From Phytopythium helicoides (Eukaryota; Oomycota; Peronosporomycetes; Pythiales; Pythiaceae), in NCBI GenBank assembly GCA_024867545.1, contig JANFNE010000022.1, forward strand, positions 1 through 64,000: 64,000 nt of DNA. Reading direction: 5' to 3'. Below the pieces are notes generated by a model. It was not told where the DNA came from and did no database searches. It saw nothing but the letters and a program-made list of their open reading frames with translations. This document shows, one piece after another, positions 23,234 to 34,949 of this stretch; the first letter of the stretch is position 1; each line of letters opens with the position of its first letter. A program made the translations under genes and the position numbers.

Positions 23234-23522
23234 ACCGCGCCCAAATCACTAACCGCAAACCCCAATATAATATCGCCACTACTACTATGTATGCTAAACA
23301 CACTCCCCATTTTGATAGCAGCACTGCCTGCGTTCCAGTTTCTGCAAGTGCGGCACGAACTCGCTCGCCGCCGCCGCGCTCGCCTCGCCTCGCCGCCGTC
23401 GCGCCGCCCGCAGGCCCCGCGCGCCTTCCTGCCCGTCACCTGCGCCTCCAGCGGGCCCTGAGCTGCCTCTCGGTGTCTTTTCGGCCTCCCATCGACCTCC
23501 AGAGCCCCGCGAGCGCGCCGAC

Positions 23523-25475
23523 ATGCTGGCCATGGGCGCCTCCTCGCGCGCGGCGGACCGCCAGCGCAGCTTCAAGAAGACGATCGACAGCGAGATGAGC
23601 CGCCGCCGACGCGAGGACACGACCATCCAGATCCGCAAGTCCATGCGCGAGGACCGGCTGAACCAGCGCCGCCGCATGAGCCTCGTGGTGCGTGGGATGG
23701 ATGGCAGCTGCGTGGCGACAGGCGCTGACGGGTGTTGTTCAGGCGGAAGACGCCGCCGCGGCCATCACCGACGCTAGCATGGCTGCCGCGGACCAGCCGG
23801 CGACCGGAACCCGCTCGCTGAATGGCGTGAGCGTAAGCTGCTTGGCTGGCTCCGAGTGCTCAGAGAGTGAGTGATGCTTATGCTGTGGACGCAGATCTCC
23901 GACCTGCCCAAGATCGCGGCCATGATCCAGTCGCTTGACCTGCTGGAGCAGACGACGGCTGTCTCCCAACTGCGCCGACTGCTGTCGCTAGGTAACGGGT
24001 TGGAGCCATGCAGAACACGATGGAATGTCCCGCACTGACGCCTGTCCTCCATCAGAGCACAGCCCACCAATCCAAGAGGTGATCAACTTGGGCGTCGTGC
24101 CGCTACTGGTCGAGTTCCTGAAGCGCCATGACAAGCCCGAGCTTCAGTTTGAGGCGGCGTGGGCGCTCACCAACATTGCGTCCGGGACGACCGAGCACAC
24201 ACTTGCGGTCGTCACCAGTGGGGCCGTGCCGCTGCTGTGCAGCCTGCTTCTTTCGACAAACGATGATGTGTGTGAGCAGGCAGTGTGGGCCCTCGGTAAT
24301 ATTTCTGGTGACTCACCCCAGTATCGCGACCACGTGCTGAACGCCGGCGCCATGATGCCGCTGCTGATGGTGCTGCGCAACAGCTCCAACAAGCCGAGCG
24401 TGCTGCGGAACGCGACGTGGACGCTGTCCAACTTTTGCCGTGGAAAGCCCAAGCCCGAGTCCTATCTGGTGACGCCTGCGCTGACGCTGCTGCCGCACCT
24501 CATCTACTCACCAGACGAGGAAGTGCTGACGGATGCATGCTGGACGCTCTCGTATCTCTCGGACGGTCCAACCGAGTGCGTTCAAGCTGTCATTGATGCT
24601 GGTGTGTGTCGACGCGTGGTCGAGCTGCTTGGACATCGACAGCCATCCGTTCAGACGCCAGCGCTGCGGACAGTCGGCAACATTGTGGCAGGAAATGAGC
24701 AGCAGACGCAATGCGCGCTGGACGCCGGCGCACTGACGTACCTGGTACCATTGCTTAAACACCAGAAGAAGCTGACGCGCAAGGAAGCGTGCTGGACGAT
24801 CTCTAACATCACAGCGGGGACGCGCAGCCAAATCCAAGATGTAATTGACGCGAACGTGATCCCGCCCCTGCTACAGCAACTCTCGTCGGAGGAGTTTGAT
24901 GTCAAGAAGGAAGCGGCGTGGGCCATCTCGAACGCCACATCTGGCGGGAGCACTGAGCAGATCAAATATTTAGTGGATGAAGGTACGGCGAGCACGTCCT
25001 CGGTATTTGCTCAACTGATAGGATGCTAATGCGCCGAGTTGGACAGGGTGCGTTCCTCCGCTGGTAAAGCTACTGGATTCCCAGGACGCGCGCGTGATCA
25101 ACGTGGCACTGGACGCGCTGGAGAACATTCTGAAGGCTGGCGACGCCGCCATGTCCCTCGATTCGACGGAGAACGAGATGGCGCGCGTGATTGAGGAGGC
25201 CGAGGGCATCGAGCTGATCCAGAACCTGCAGTTTCACCAGGAAGAAGGTTGGTAGGCGGAACTTGTCGTCCCATGCACGAACTCTCTGACGCTCTGGACA
25301 TGCATGCTGTACAGAGATTTACGAAAAGTCCCTGCGGCTGATCCGGGATTACTTTGACGGGGAGGATGAGGACGACCTGGATTTGACGGCACCCGACACG
25401 GACGTTGCCTCCCACCAGTTTTCCTTTGGCGTCGGCGCGATCCCCGACACGGCTGGCGGCCATTTCTCCTTCTAG
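23523..25475 (+). CDS. Importin alpha (karyopherin alpha)
   Basis: Nuclear import adaptor that binds classical NLS cargo and hands it to importin beta. Six exons: 23523-23687, 23743-23826 (or to 23832, where a second in-frame donor GTAAGC lies), 23895-23991, 24056-24982, 25047-25247 and 25315-25475, giving 544 (or 546) residues, the usual family length. The N-terminal importin-beta-binding domain is the Arg/Lys-rich stretch at about residues 13-54 ([18 protein letters not shown] and onward). The ARM repeats follow, with the typical [38 protein letters not shown] and [10 protein letters not shown] helices whose Trp/Asn ladder forms the NLS groove. The exon 3/4 join gives [14 protein letters not shown], matching the family. 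The acidic C-terminus ([10 protein letters not shown]) matches the CAS/Cse1-binding tail. Phases agree at all five junctions. Confidence 0.95.
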
Positions 25476-25867
25476 ATCCCTCAGGTCTTTTTTTTATTGT
25501 ACGACAGACAGATCGAGAACTCTGGCAACGCCGCGTCCGCGACGTCCCACCGCTGCATTAGTTGTAAGACGAGAGCGAGTTGAATGCACTGGCGCCTCAC
25601 GATTTCGTGGGTGCCAATGGCAATGCCAACTTTTGCTTTCCTTCACTTCCTGTAGACGGCGTTGCTCGCTCCTTTGATGGCGGAGCGAGTGCCATGCTCT
25701 CTACACAGAAACGTCCATCCAAGCCCACGCAAGACGTCGATACAAAGTGGCGTCTTCATTGCGCTCGACCGAGCCTCGCAGGCTCGATCCGGTTACTAAA
25801 TCTCTTTCTCTCGTGTCGAGCGGGGCTCATTGAGAGCTCATTGGGAGCTCCGTCGGCCTGGTCGCGC
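25476..25867. other. Convergent intergenic region
   Basis: 392 bp between the 3' ends of importin alpha and V-ATPase subunit e. It has a T8 run near 25489-25497 just after the importin-alpha stop, and otherwise nothing I can support as a gene or repeat. Confidence 0.4.
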
Positions 25868-26249
25868 TCACTCACTGCCGTAGGTCGGCACCACGAGTAT
25901 GTGCCACTGGTGCAGCCAGCAGCAGGCCCTGTAGGTCGTTCACGCGGTTCCCCCGTACCGAGCGTCAGTCAATACTCGTCCAGTCGCTGCGCCAGGAAAG
26001 AGGCGCCACGCACCAGAACATCCAGAGGCAGAGGCCCGTCATGAACGAGAGCAGCGTGAAGATCCTAGAGAGCAAGCAGCGCGAGAGTCAGCGACCGGCG
26101 AGAAGTGAGGCGGCCACAACGAGTCCGTACGAGGCGTTCTCGCGGTTGAGCTTGCCGGTGATGCCCATGCCCACGCCCGCGCAGCACGCGAGCAGCGTGA
26201 GCACGAGGTACGTGATGGACCCGTTGAGCAGCGGCGCGGGGATCTCCAT
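25868..26249 (-). CDS. V-type proton ATPase subunit e (VMA9-like), three exons
   Basis: Small membrane subunit of the V0 sector of the vacuolar proton pump, 76 residues. Exons on the minus strand: 26131-26249, 26014-26064 and 25868-25928; introns of 66 and 85 bp, both phase 2, with donors GTACGG and GTGCGT and acceptors CTCTAG and CTACAG. The protein has two hydrophobic helices, first about residues 10-30 (SITYLVLTLLACCAGVGMGI) and second about 41-63. The second ends in LWMFWACCWLHQWHILVVP, which lines up with the conserved Cys/Trp...Ala-Gln-x-Asn-Pro...Pro end of yeast, plant and animal subunit e (73-81 residues); Asn-Pro is Trp-His-Ile here. Each exon alone is too short to notice, but the phases and family length agree. 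I am fairly confident in the splice model and moderately in the family. Confidence 0.7.
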
Positions 26250-26673
26250 GGCGACTGCGGCGGCTACTCTGGCTCGGACGCTCGGGTGCAGAGAAGGCGG
26301 CGGGAGAGCGGTATGATGAGGGCAAGAGGAAAAGCGGTATAATTAGCGCAAGAGGAAACCGACGAGGATTTTTTTATAACTTTGCTTGTTGTTGCGTGCA
26401 AGCTTGAGCATTCTCGATGTGCCGTGACCTCGTTGACAGACGGATGGTACGACCTGAAAATGTGCTGCACACGCATCACGGCCATCACACTCGTAAATGT
26501 AGCAAGCAAAATCTCACTAGCTGCGTGAGCTCAACAGTTCCATCGTCGATGCCACAGTGCTTCTCCTGCTTGTAAAAAGGGGAAGCGTCTGCAGAAGCGC
26601 ATGGCAGTCATGCCCCCTGCTGCTTCAAACCCTGAATGAGCACATCCCAATGCCGCAACTTCATAGCTTTTAT
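26250..26673. other. Upstream region of V-ATPase e, left flank of inverted repeat
   Basis: 424 bp with the V-ATPase e promoter side on the left and the decayed outer edge of the left inverted-repeat arm on the right. A T7 run lies near 26370. I see no gene. A direct copy of GGTATAATTAGC/GGTATGATGAGG-type sequence appears twice around 26310-26350. Confidence 0.35.
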
Positions 26674-29535
26674 GGCGAGCTCCCGCGTCAGCGGTATCAC
26701 ATCGAAAAAGCCCCTAATATCTTTTCAAAGAGTGAGGTTTCCCAGCTTTTTCGGCAATTGCTTGCGGCGAGCATCAAATCCAGCAAACGCATTGCTCATG
26801 CTTTGAACAAACATTGGCGCTAATCTGCGACCATAGCAGAGCATGGAACGCAGTCAGCGCGCAGTCGTGACGTCCATGCTAATTCTATCTTGGTCCGAAT
26901 GGGCTCTGAATACTCGGCGAAGACCGCAAACCCAATAGCGGAGCTACGTAGTCAACAAGTCGACTCGATCTCGACCACGCTCCGATCAAAGCGCAGGCGC
27001 AGCTGCTACTCGACGATGGGTAGTACCGCTTGCATCTGCAGTTGGATCTTGACGATCTCTGTCTGCTCGTAGCCCCACGCCAGCTGCATCAACTTCGATC
27101 AGCGCAAGGAGCAACAGGATGGTGAGGACGTACCGCGTTGGTGGCAGGGACCTGGGCGAGGCTGGCGTCACCAAGTACGAGTGGGAGGCATCGATCCCGT
27201 CGACTGAAATGGATGCCATCAGCGTCTATGCCTCCACCACCAGCATGCATTCGTCCGTCGTTGGGTCGAAAAACTAGTCTGGGTGGAAGCGTAAGAAGAT
27301 GACGGGAACCCCGAGGTCGACAAATAGCTTCACCATTCTCAAACATTCGGCTTCTGGCGAGTGGCGAATTCGTCGGTCTCTAAGATGGCTGCGTGAAAGA
27401 GGAGATACTTCAAGGCATCAGGTCGAAATCCACCCTTCACTCGCTTGCCAAGAATCATGAATGGGAAGAATAGCGTCAGCAATGAGACGAACAGAGATCT
27501 TCGCGAGGATACTGGGAATGTCCAGGCGTGGATTCGGACTCGGCTTCTGGAGAATTTTCTTCATCGTGCTCAGCGCGGTAGCTTAAACAACTGCATAGCT
27601 CTCTCGAGCAAAGCGTGCGGAGATAGCCCTTAGCTTGTATTCATCTCACGAAGCTGGGTGGCTCCGGTTGACACTACTTGAGCATCTTCTGAACGCATTG
27701 CTCGGTGCAGCGGACTTCTTCCCAATGAGGCTGTGACTCACATTGTCTTCAAGTCCCAGATGCACTTGCACTTCTCTAGAGGAAGCGCAGGCGGCATGAT
27801 GCCGATGCCGGTGCCGCCGTTGCGCTGATGCTGCCTTTCGCCGTATGGGGGAGAATACCTGAGCAATGCTGCTTGAATAAGTTGACACGCCTCGAAAGAG
27901 TTCCGCTTCATGACTACCTGGTTGCCCAATATGTGCCATCGTTTCCTTGCATTTCATTGGCTTATAACAATTACTACAGGCCAATCAAATACCACAACAC
28001 GCTTTTGAAATATTTCACCATCTTCGGTAACTTACATGTAGATTACTGACGGAAACATTCCATAAAATATAACATTCGAGACTTATGACTCCTGGGGAGT
28101 CCATTTTAGAGTGTTTTACATATCGGCAATGACATCGGTTGCTAACAGAGCATCCCGTCGCGTGCACAAATCGCGTCCTGTCGCCCTCACGAACGCAGAC
28201 AAGACAGAACCCTCATAAACGGCAGTGCGACAACCACCGATCCAACGTGTCCGTCCGTCCGCCGGACACGACACGAGAGATTCCTCGACGTGCCCGCGCT
28301 CGCCACGCTCATCTCTCTCTCTCTCTCTCTCCCTCCCTCCCTCCTCCTCTGCTCCTGCTCTGCTCTGTTCTGCTCTGTCCCCCATGATCTTCTCGGCGCT
28401 GCGTGTCCACGTCGACCTTCCCCTCGAGGGAGCCTTGCCTTGCCTTGTCTTGCCTTCGTCCGGCCGTCCATCCATCCGAATCGCAGGCATAGCGCTCTTT
28501 GCAAAAGACTCCCTCCGATTAAGGCTGCGGGCCAACCTCTCTTGGCTGCGAGGATTGGCGTGCGAGCCGAGCAACGAGTGGTTGATTGGCTTCGATGACC
28601 CTGACGCGGAGAGCGCCGACGACTGGACTCCGGTCTGGAGGTGTAGCAGGCATCGTCCAATGCAAAGGATAGATCTGCTAAAGCCTAATGATGATGGAAG
28701 GCCAAGGCTTTGTAGAGAGGTCCACGAGCATTGGGGGTCCTCCTCGTCACAAGCAACACACCACCGTCGGAAAGCAACCGCGATCCATCTCTCGTGGTCA
28801 CGCAGCACGCAATCACAAACACATGCAAGCGTCTCGACCGACTGCATCGACATATAGGATAGATCGCAGCACTTGAAGCTGCTGCAACCAGCTGCACAGT
28901 AGATATCTATCTACATAGCTCCCTTGCAGGGAGCGGCGCAAGATCGCCCCCGTTTCAGTACGTTACTCGGTGCAGGTCCAAAGCCTTTTACCTTGATCGA
29001 TGTATGCCGCATACTGAAAGGCAACATACACCATGACTTGTGTGCTCTGCTGAAGGACAACAACGGCTTGGCTTGGACGCAGACCACCATCTTCCTCCTC
29101 CTCGCGCTCTCTCTCTCTCTCTCTCGGTGGTGCGGCGCTGTCCGTGCGTCACGGAGCCCGCCCGCGACGTTGCACTAGTCGTCATTCGATGTCCATGCCG
29201 AGTCGCTCGAGTCGCTCGCTTGGTGACCAGCGTGGTGCTCGAGGTGGCCAACTTCAATAACACATCGTGGATGTCGAGTACTGATGCTGACTAACATCGA
29301 TTTCTGCACCAAGTAAACGGCGCCGCACCATGCGACCAGCGAACGTTCGTGTCTCCAAGCGGCATGAGATGCGCTGGTGTAGCTATCTGCAGCGGATCGG
29401 CGCGCGGCGGGCGCGAGTGAGCTGCTCCGGGGTCTGCATGGCGCCGAAGGAGGTCGGAGTGGCTGACTGGCTGGCGTCTTGGTGCATGGTCCAGTATTGA
29501 GGGTATGGTTCTTGACTGTACTAATGCAGTACATG
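26674..29535. repeat. Left arm of a ~2.85-kb inverted repeat
   Basis: Reverse-complement copy of 32114-34949. The innermost match starts exactly at the shared stretch CATGTACTGCATTAGTACAG (right arm orientation). From about 27000 to 29535 the copies differ only at scattered bases and small indels, for example a 2-nt difference near 28147 (TGTTAGC against TTAGC in right-arm orientation) and a single base near 29415. The outer ~350 bp (26674-27000) is much more diverged, with indels of 30-45 nt. The arm holds a (TC)n tract near 28311-28331, a (CT)n tract near 29108-29126 and a TAGATATCTA palindrome near 28900. Several overlapping reading frames exist on both strands, but none has convincing coding character; reading right-arm-sense DNA gives protein-like pieces interrupted by stops (such as VIFLRFHPD followed by a stop), suggesting decayed coding or mobile-element sequence. 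Confidence 0.9.
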
Positions 29536-29756
29536 ATCATCTGCGCCACATACAGATTCCATTACTAAATAGGCTCCGCCGCACGATCTATCCACAGTCG
29601 TGCGCTTCATGGAGAGCTTGACGCATTTTGCTAGAGCGTGTGGTGATGAATGGAATGGAATGCAACATCATGTGTGGTATGGAAACAGTGACAATTATTA
29701 CTGAATAGGAGCGGGGGAGCTTCGCCATGCCCCGCTAGACGACTCGCGGCTGACGT

Positions 29757-31310
29757 CTACTGGCGCGAATCAATCTCGGACGCGAGCTTGTTCTCAAGCA
29801 GCATGTGGTTCTCCGCCGGGAGACCCACGCACGCGCGGAACAGGTTGAGCATGCACTCACGCTGCGCAAAGAGCGCGTTCACGACGGGCGTGCCGCGCGG
29901 CACAAGCGGCGCCTTGAGCATGTAGCTCAGCAGCGACAGCACCGAGTGCAGGCGCTCAAAGCCAGCGGCGCCCTCCTTCTTCAGCTGGATGCGCTCCGCG
30001 ATCTCGCACACGATCACCAGGTCCAGGATCAGTGGCGTCGCAAGCAGCGAGTCCTCGCACGTGTTGTGCATCGAGATCGTGTTGTTACCGTTCATGAAGA
30101 TCTTGGACGTGTACTCGTCCAGCGCGCGCTTGCTGTCGCCCACGAATGGCACGTACTTGATGACCACGACGTGGTCAGGGTGCTCGTTCTCCTTGTACAG
30201 CAGCTTGTTGGACGCAACCATGTCGTCGACAACGTTCGACTTGGAGATCTCCTTGGAGCGGAACTGCTGAGGCGCCGACAGGTTCTTGCCGTCGTTGTTG
30301 CCCAGGTGGTTGTAGCTCACGATCGACGTCGGCTTGATACCGGCGGATACGAGGAAGTCCACGAGCACCGACTTCATCTTGGTCTGGCCCGACTTGAAGT
30401 CATCACCGCCGATGAACACGTTCTTCTCCTCTGCGAGGTCCATCACGCCCGGCACGAACGTGTTCTGCGGGCTGCCGTTGATGTACGAGCAGCCCTCAAG
30501 GATGGACGCGACGGCGAAGATGGTCGAGGGCGACACCTCGTCCTCACCGGCACGGATCGACTCGAGCAGATTCGCCGACGTGTCGTTGACACCCTCGATA
30601 ATGTCCGAGAAGCGCTCCGTGTTGGCCGACCAGAGCACGATGACCTTGTCGAGACCATTGCTCTGCTTGAAGTCGCGGATCTGCTGGCGCACCTGGTCGA
30701 GGTTCTCCTGCTTGGAGCCCTTGAGCAGGTTGTCGGCGCGGTCCGCCTGGTTCGCGGCGATGAAGTCCGGGTAGTAGATGGAGGGCAGCGGCTTGATGTT
30801 CTCCATGAGCGGCACGAGCTGGCGCTGCAGGTCGAAGTCGAGCACCTTGGCGCGCTTCATGGCCTCGGCGAGGTTGAGCGAAGAGATGTCCCATCCGCCG
30901 ATGACGAGGTCGTTCGGGTGCACCATGGGGAGAATGTTGGAGAAGGGGATGTAGACGCCCTCGCCGTTGGCGTTAGTGCCGAGGCGCACCGTGGAGGCCT
31001 GCGTGACGGAGCCGAAGTAGTTGGGCGTCTGCACGCCCTCCTTGGTGGTCCACGACAGGTTGTTCTTGTTGGCGAGCACACTGGCCACAAGCGTGGAGCC
31101 GTTGTTGCCGCCGATGCCGACGATCATGACGCCGAGCTTGGGCACTGTGCGCTTGGTCTTGATCTCGTACTTCTCGACCACGGGCGTGGCCACGTTGCCC
31201 TCAACCTTGGTCACCGTGTAGTCGTACTTGGCCACAATCTCGTCGTCCGTGTACGTCACGTTGGGGCTGTTGACCGTGAAGGGCTCACGCAGGAACGCCG
31301 ACGAGGCCAT
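29757..31310 (-). CDS. INO1: myo-Inositol-1-phosphate synthase
   Basis: Converts glucose 6-phosphate to 1D-myo-inositol 3-phosphate using bound NAD; first and committed step of inositol synthesis, feeding phosphatidylinositol and phytate. 517 residues, the usual eukaryotic length, in a single exon. The NAD-binding loop GIGGNNGST lies at about residues 65-73; the [15 protein letters not shown] stretch, the [11 protein letters not shown] loop and the family signature [14 protein letters not shown] (about 325-340) are all present, as are [16 protein letters not shown] and the Lys/Arg residues around the active site. I chose the ATG at 31310 ([11 protein letters not shown]) because the open frame upstream to 31484 is a Lys/Pro/Arg-rich read-through of the GC-rich 5' UTR. 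The gene lies alone in the loop between two large inverted-repeat arms. Confidence 0.97.
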   Translation of the reverse strand: MASSAFLREPFTVNSPNVTYTDDEIVAKYDYTVTKVEGNVATPVVEKYEIKTKRTVPKLGVMIVGIGGNNGSTLVASVLANKNNLSWTTKEGVQTPNYFGSVTQASTVRLGTNANGEGVYIPFSNILPMVHPNDLVIGGWDISSLNLAEAMKRAKVLDFDLQRQLVPLMENIKPLPSIYYPDFIAANQADRADNLLKGSKQENLDQVRQQIRDFKQSNGLDKVIVLWSANTERFSDIIEGVNDTSANLLESIRAGEDEVSPSTIFAVASILEGCSYINGSPQNTFVPGVMDLAEEKNVFIGGDDFKSGQTKMKSVLVDFLVSAGIKPTSIVSYNHLGNNDGKNLSAPQQFRSKEISKSNVVDDMVASNKLLYKENEHPDHVVVIKYVPFVGDSKRALDEYTSKIFMNGNNTISMHNTCEDSLLATPLILDLVIVCEIAERIQLKKEGAAGFERLHSVLSLLSYMLKAPLVPRGTPVVNALFAQRECMLNLFRACVGLPAENHMLLENKLASEIDSRQ

Positions 31311-32113
31311 CTTGACTGGGCGGGGCTTGGCTTGGCGGGGCTTGCTTGGGGCTTGGCGGATTCGGAAGTGAGCGTCCTCTGCTCCCTCCGCCTGCGGACC
31401 AGAGCGCGCGGCGCGATGGCTGCGGCGGCTGTCGACGACGGCGACGCACGCGACGCATCCCCTTGCCGCAACGGACGCGGACAAGATTTTGGCTGGGGGT
31501 TTGTATGCCGCATAGAGAACTTCAACTGCGCCTGGCTTGCGCGGTTTGTTACGTGGCGGTTAGGATGACATCTTGACGTTTGTATGCCGTGAGGTGAAAT
31601 GCATCGGCTCTGACGTGGCCGGAGCTGTGGCATCATCTGGCGGCGCCGCGCCAGGTTCGATGTCATCACCGCACTCCCTCACGGAGCCGTGTGCGACAGC
31701 AGGACTGCAGGATGCGCTCGCAGGATGCGCTCGTAGGATGCGCTCGCACCGCGTTCCCGTCGAGCACCCACCCACCCGGCCGCGCTTCTAGAAAAATCCA
31801 GGCATGAACACGCCATTGAGGTGCTGTTGACCAACAACCGCGACGTGGATTCGACGTTCGATCATTCGACGCTCGGTACTGGGTGCCGCGATGGATGCAT
31901 TGCTTTCCTGAAGGCGTCGAGCACGTATGACCCCCTTCCTCTAGACTCTAGAACGTTCCATTCGGATCCACCTCGAGCGAAAGCAGTTGTACTCGAGTCG
32001 ACTGCAGCAGCCAGCAAGCAGAGCGAGTGATGATGCTCGGCGACCATCAGCAATGGCGTGTGGCGTCGTCGTCAATCGCGTTAAGGTCGATCGAGGTCGA
32101 GACGGTATTGTTC
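31311..32113. other. INO1 5' region and loop side of the inverted repeat
   Basis: About 800 bp upstream of INO1 with no supported gene. Next to the start is a G/C-rich CTTGG-repeat tract (31321-31361). Further up is a short tandem array: AGGATGCGCTCG three times at a 13-nt period (31709-31746). The region ends where the right inverted-repeat arm begins. Confidence 0.5.
31709..31746. repeat. Three-copy 13-nt tandem repeat
   Basis: AGGATGCGCTCG occurs at 31709, 31722 and 31735, with the 13th base varying (C, then T). It lies about 400 bp upstream of the INO1 start codon. Confidence 0.8.
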
Positions 32114-34949
32114 CATGTACTGCATTAGTACAGTCAAGAACCATACCCTCAATACTGGACCATGCACCAAGACGCCAGCCAGTCAGCCACTCCGACCTCC
32201 TTCGGCGCCATGCAGACCCCGGAGCAGCTCACTCGCGCCCACCGCGCGCCGATCCGCTGCAGATAGCTACACCAGCGCATCTCATGCCGCTTGGAGACAC
32301 GAACGTTCGCTGGTCGCATGGTGCGGCGCCGTTTACTTGGTGCAGAAATCGATGTTAGTCAGCATCAGTACTCGACATCCACGATGTGTTATTGAAGTTG
32401 GCCACCTCGAGCACCACGCTGGTCACCAAGCGAGCGACTCGAGCGACTCGGCATGGACATCGAATGACGACTAGTGCAACGTCGCGGGCGGGCTCCGTGA
32501 CGCACGGACAGCGCCGCACCACCGAGAGAGAGAGAGAGAGAGCGCGAGGAGGAGGAAGATGGTGGTCTGCGTCCAAGCCAAGCCGTTGTTGTCCTTCAGC
32601 AGAGCACACAAGTCATGGTGTATGTTGCCTTTCAGTATGCGGCATACATCGATCAAGGTAAAAGGCTTTGGACCTGCACCGAGTAACGTACTGAAACGGG
32701 GGCGATCTTGCGCCGCTCCCTGCAAGGGAGCTATGTAGATAGATATCTACTGTGCAGCTGGTTGCAGCAGCTTCAAGTGCTGCGATCTATCCTATATGTC
32801 GATGCAGTCGGTCGAGACGCTTGCATGTGTTTGTGATTGCGTGCTGCGTGACCACGAGAGATGGATCGCGGTTGCTTTCCGACGGTGGTGTGTTGCTTGT
32901 GACGAGGAGGACCCCCAATGCTCGTGGACCTCTCTACAAAGCCTTGGCCTTCCATCATCATTAGGCTTTAGCAGATCTATCCTTTGCATTGGACGATGCC
33001 TGCTACACCTCCAGACCGGAGTCCAGTCGTCGGCGCTCTCCGCGTCAGGGTCATCGAAGCCAATCAACCACTCGTTGCTCGGCTCGCACGCCAATCCTCG
33101 CAGCCAAGAGAGGTTGGCCCGCAGCCTTAATCGGAGGGAGTCTTTTGCAAAGAGCGCTATGCCTGCGATTCGGATGGATGGACGGCCGGACGAAGGCAAG
33201 ACAAGGCAAGGCAAGGCTCCCTCGAGGGGAAGGTCGACGTGGACACGCAGCGCCGAGAAGATCATGGGGGACAGAGCAGAACAGAGCAGAGCAGGAGCAG
33301 AGGAGGAGGGAGGGAGGGAGAGAGAGAGAGAGAGAGATGAGCGTGGCGAGCGCGGGCACGTCGAGGAATCTCTCGTGTCGTGTCCGGCGGACGGACGGAC
33401 ACGTTGGATCGGTGGTTGTCGCACTGCCGTTTATGAGGGTTCTGTCTTGTCTGCGTTCGTGAGGGCGACAGGACGCGATTTGTGCACGCGACGGGATGCT
33501 CTTAGCAACCGATGTCATTGCCGATATGTAAAACACTCTAAAATGGACTCCCCAGGAGTCATAAGTCTCGAATGTTATATTTTATGGAATGTTTCCGTCA
33601 GTAATCTACATGTAAGTTACCGAAGATGGTGAAATATTTCAAAAGCGTGTTGTGGTATTTGATTGGCCTGTAGTAATTGTTATAAGCCAATGAAATGCAA
33701 GGAAACGATGGCACATATTGGGCAACCAGGTAGTCATGAAGCGGAACTCTTTCGAGGTGTGTCAACTTATTCAAGCAGCATTGCTCAGGTATTCTCCCCC
33801 ATACGGCGAAAGGCAGCATCTGCGCAGTAGCGGCACCGGCATCGGCATCATGCCGCCTGCGCTTCCTCTAGAGAAGTGCAAGTGCATCTGGGACTTGAAG
33901 ACAATGTGAATCACAGCCTCATTGGGAAGAAGTCCGCTGCACCGAGCAATGCGTTCAGAAGATGCTCAAGTAGTGTCAACCGGAGCCACCCAGCTTCGTG
34001 AGATGAATACAAGCTAAGGGCTATCTCCGCACGCTTTGCTCGAGAGAGCTATGCAGTTGTTTAAGCTACCGCGCTGAGCACGATGAAGAAAATTCTCCAG
34101 AAGCCGAGTCCGAATCCACGCCTGGACATTCCCAGTATCCTCGCGAAGATCTCTGTTCGTCTCATTGCTGACGCTATTCTTCCCATTCATGATTCTTGGC
34201 AAGCGAGTGAAGGGTGGATTTCGACCTGATGCCTTGAAGTATCTCCTCTTTCACGCAGCCATCTTAGAGACCGACGAATTCGCCACTCGCCAGAAGCCGA
34301 ATGTTTGAGAATGGTGAAGCTATTTGTCGACCTCGGGGTTCCCGTCATCTTCTTACGCTTCCACCCAGACTAGTTTTTCGACCCAACGACGGACGAATAC
34401 ATGCTGGTGGTGGAGGCATAGACGCTGATGGCATCCATTTCAGTCGACGGGATCGATGCCTCCCACTCGTACTTGGTGACGCCAGCCTCGCCCAGGTCAC
34501 CGCCACCAACGCGGTACGTCCTCACCATCCTGTTGCTCCTTGCGCTGATCGTAGTTGGTGTGACTGACGTGGGGCTACGTGCAGACAAAGATCGTCAAGA
34601 TCCAACTGCAGACGCAGGCGATGTTGCCCATCGTCGAGCAGCAGCTGTGCCCGCGCTTCGACCGGAGCGTGGTCGAGATCGAGTGCGACTTGCTGAGTAT
34701 GCAACCCCGCTATTGGGTATGCGGTCCCGCCAAGCTCATTCGGACCAAGATAGAGTTAGCACTACCTACTGGATCAACTTGACAGCATCTGCATGGACGT
34801 CACGACTACGCTGACTAAAGCTCTGCCGTGGTCGCACATTAGCGTCAATGCGCGATACGTTTGCTGTTTGCTGGATTTGATGCTCACCGCAAGCAAATTG
34901 CCGAAAATCTCCCATTTCGATGTGCTACCGCTGATGCGGGACCTCGCCG
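32114..34949. repeat. Right arm of a ~2.85-kb inverted repeat
   Basis: Mirror image of 26674-29535. The inner 2.5 kb is nearly identical to the left arm, including the (AG)n tracts near 32522-32541 and 33318-33338. The outer end is diverged: around 34756-34790 this arm has about 32 nt absent from the left arm, flanked by GCA, and near 34910 it lacks about 45 nt that the left arm has. Recognisable similarity ends near 34949 (CGGGACCTCGCC against CGGGAGCTCGCC). As in the left arm, reading frames are many but none is convincing; the 34579-34740 stretch reads well (KIVKIQLQTQAMLPIVEQQL and onward) while the matching left-arm stretch has a stop, consistent with a decaying gene. Confidence 0.9.

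Noticed and set aside
28116..28853. Overlapping long open frames on both strands inside the repeat arms
   Set aside because: They come from GC-rich and CT/AG-repeat DNA, shift frame between the two arms by a 2-nt difference, and show no domain or codon signal.
31311..31484. N-terminal extension of INO1
   Set aside because: The extra stretch is a low-complexity Lys/Pro/Arg-rich translation of a GC-rich repeat-bearing leader; the family start fits the ATG at 31310.
29805..31568. 587-codon plus-strand frame opposite INO1
   Set aside because: Antisense shadow created by GC3 bias of INO1; composition is extreme in Val, Arg, His and Leu.
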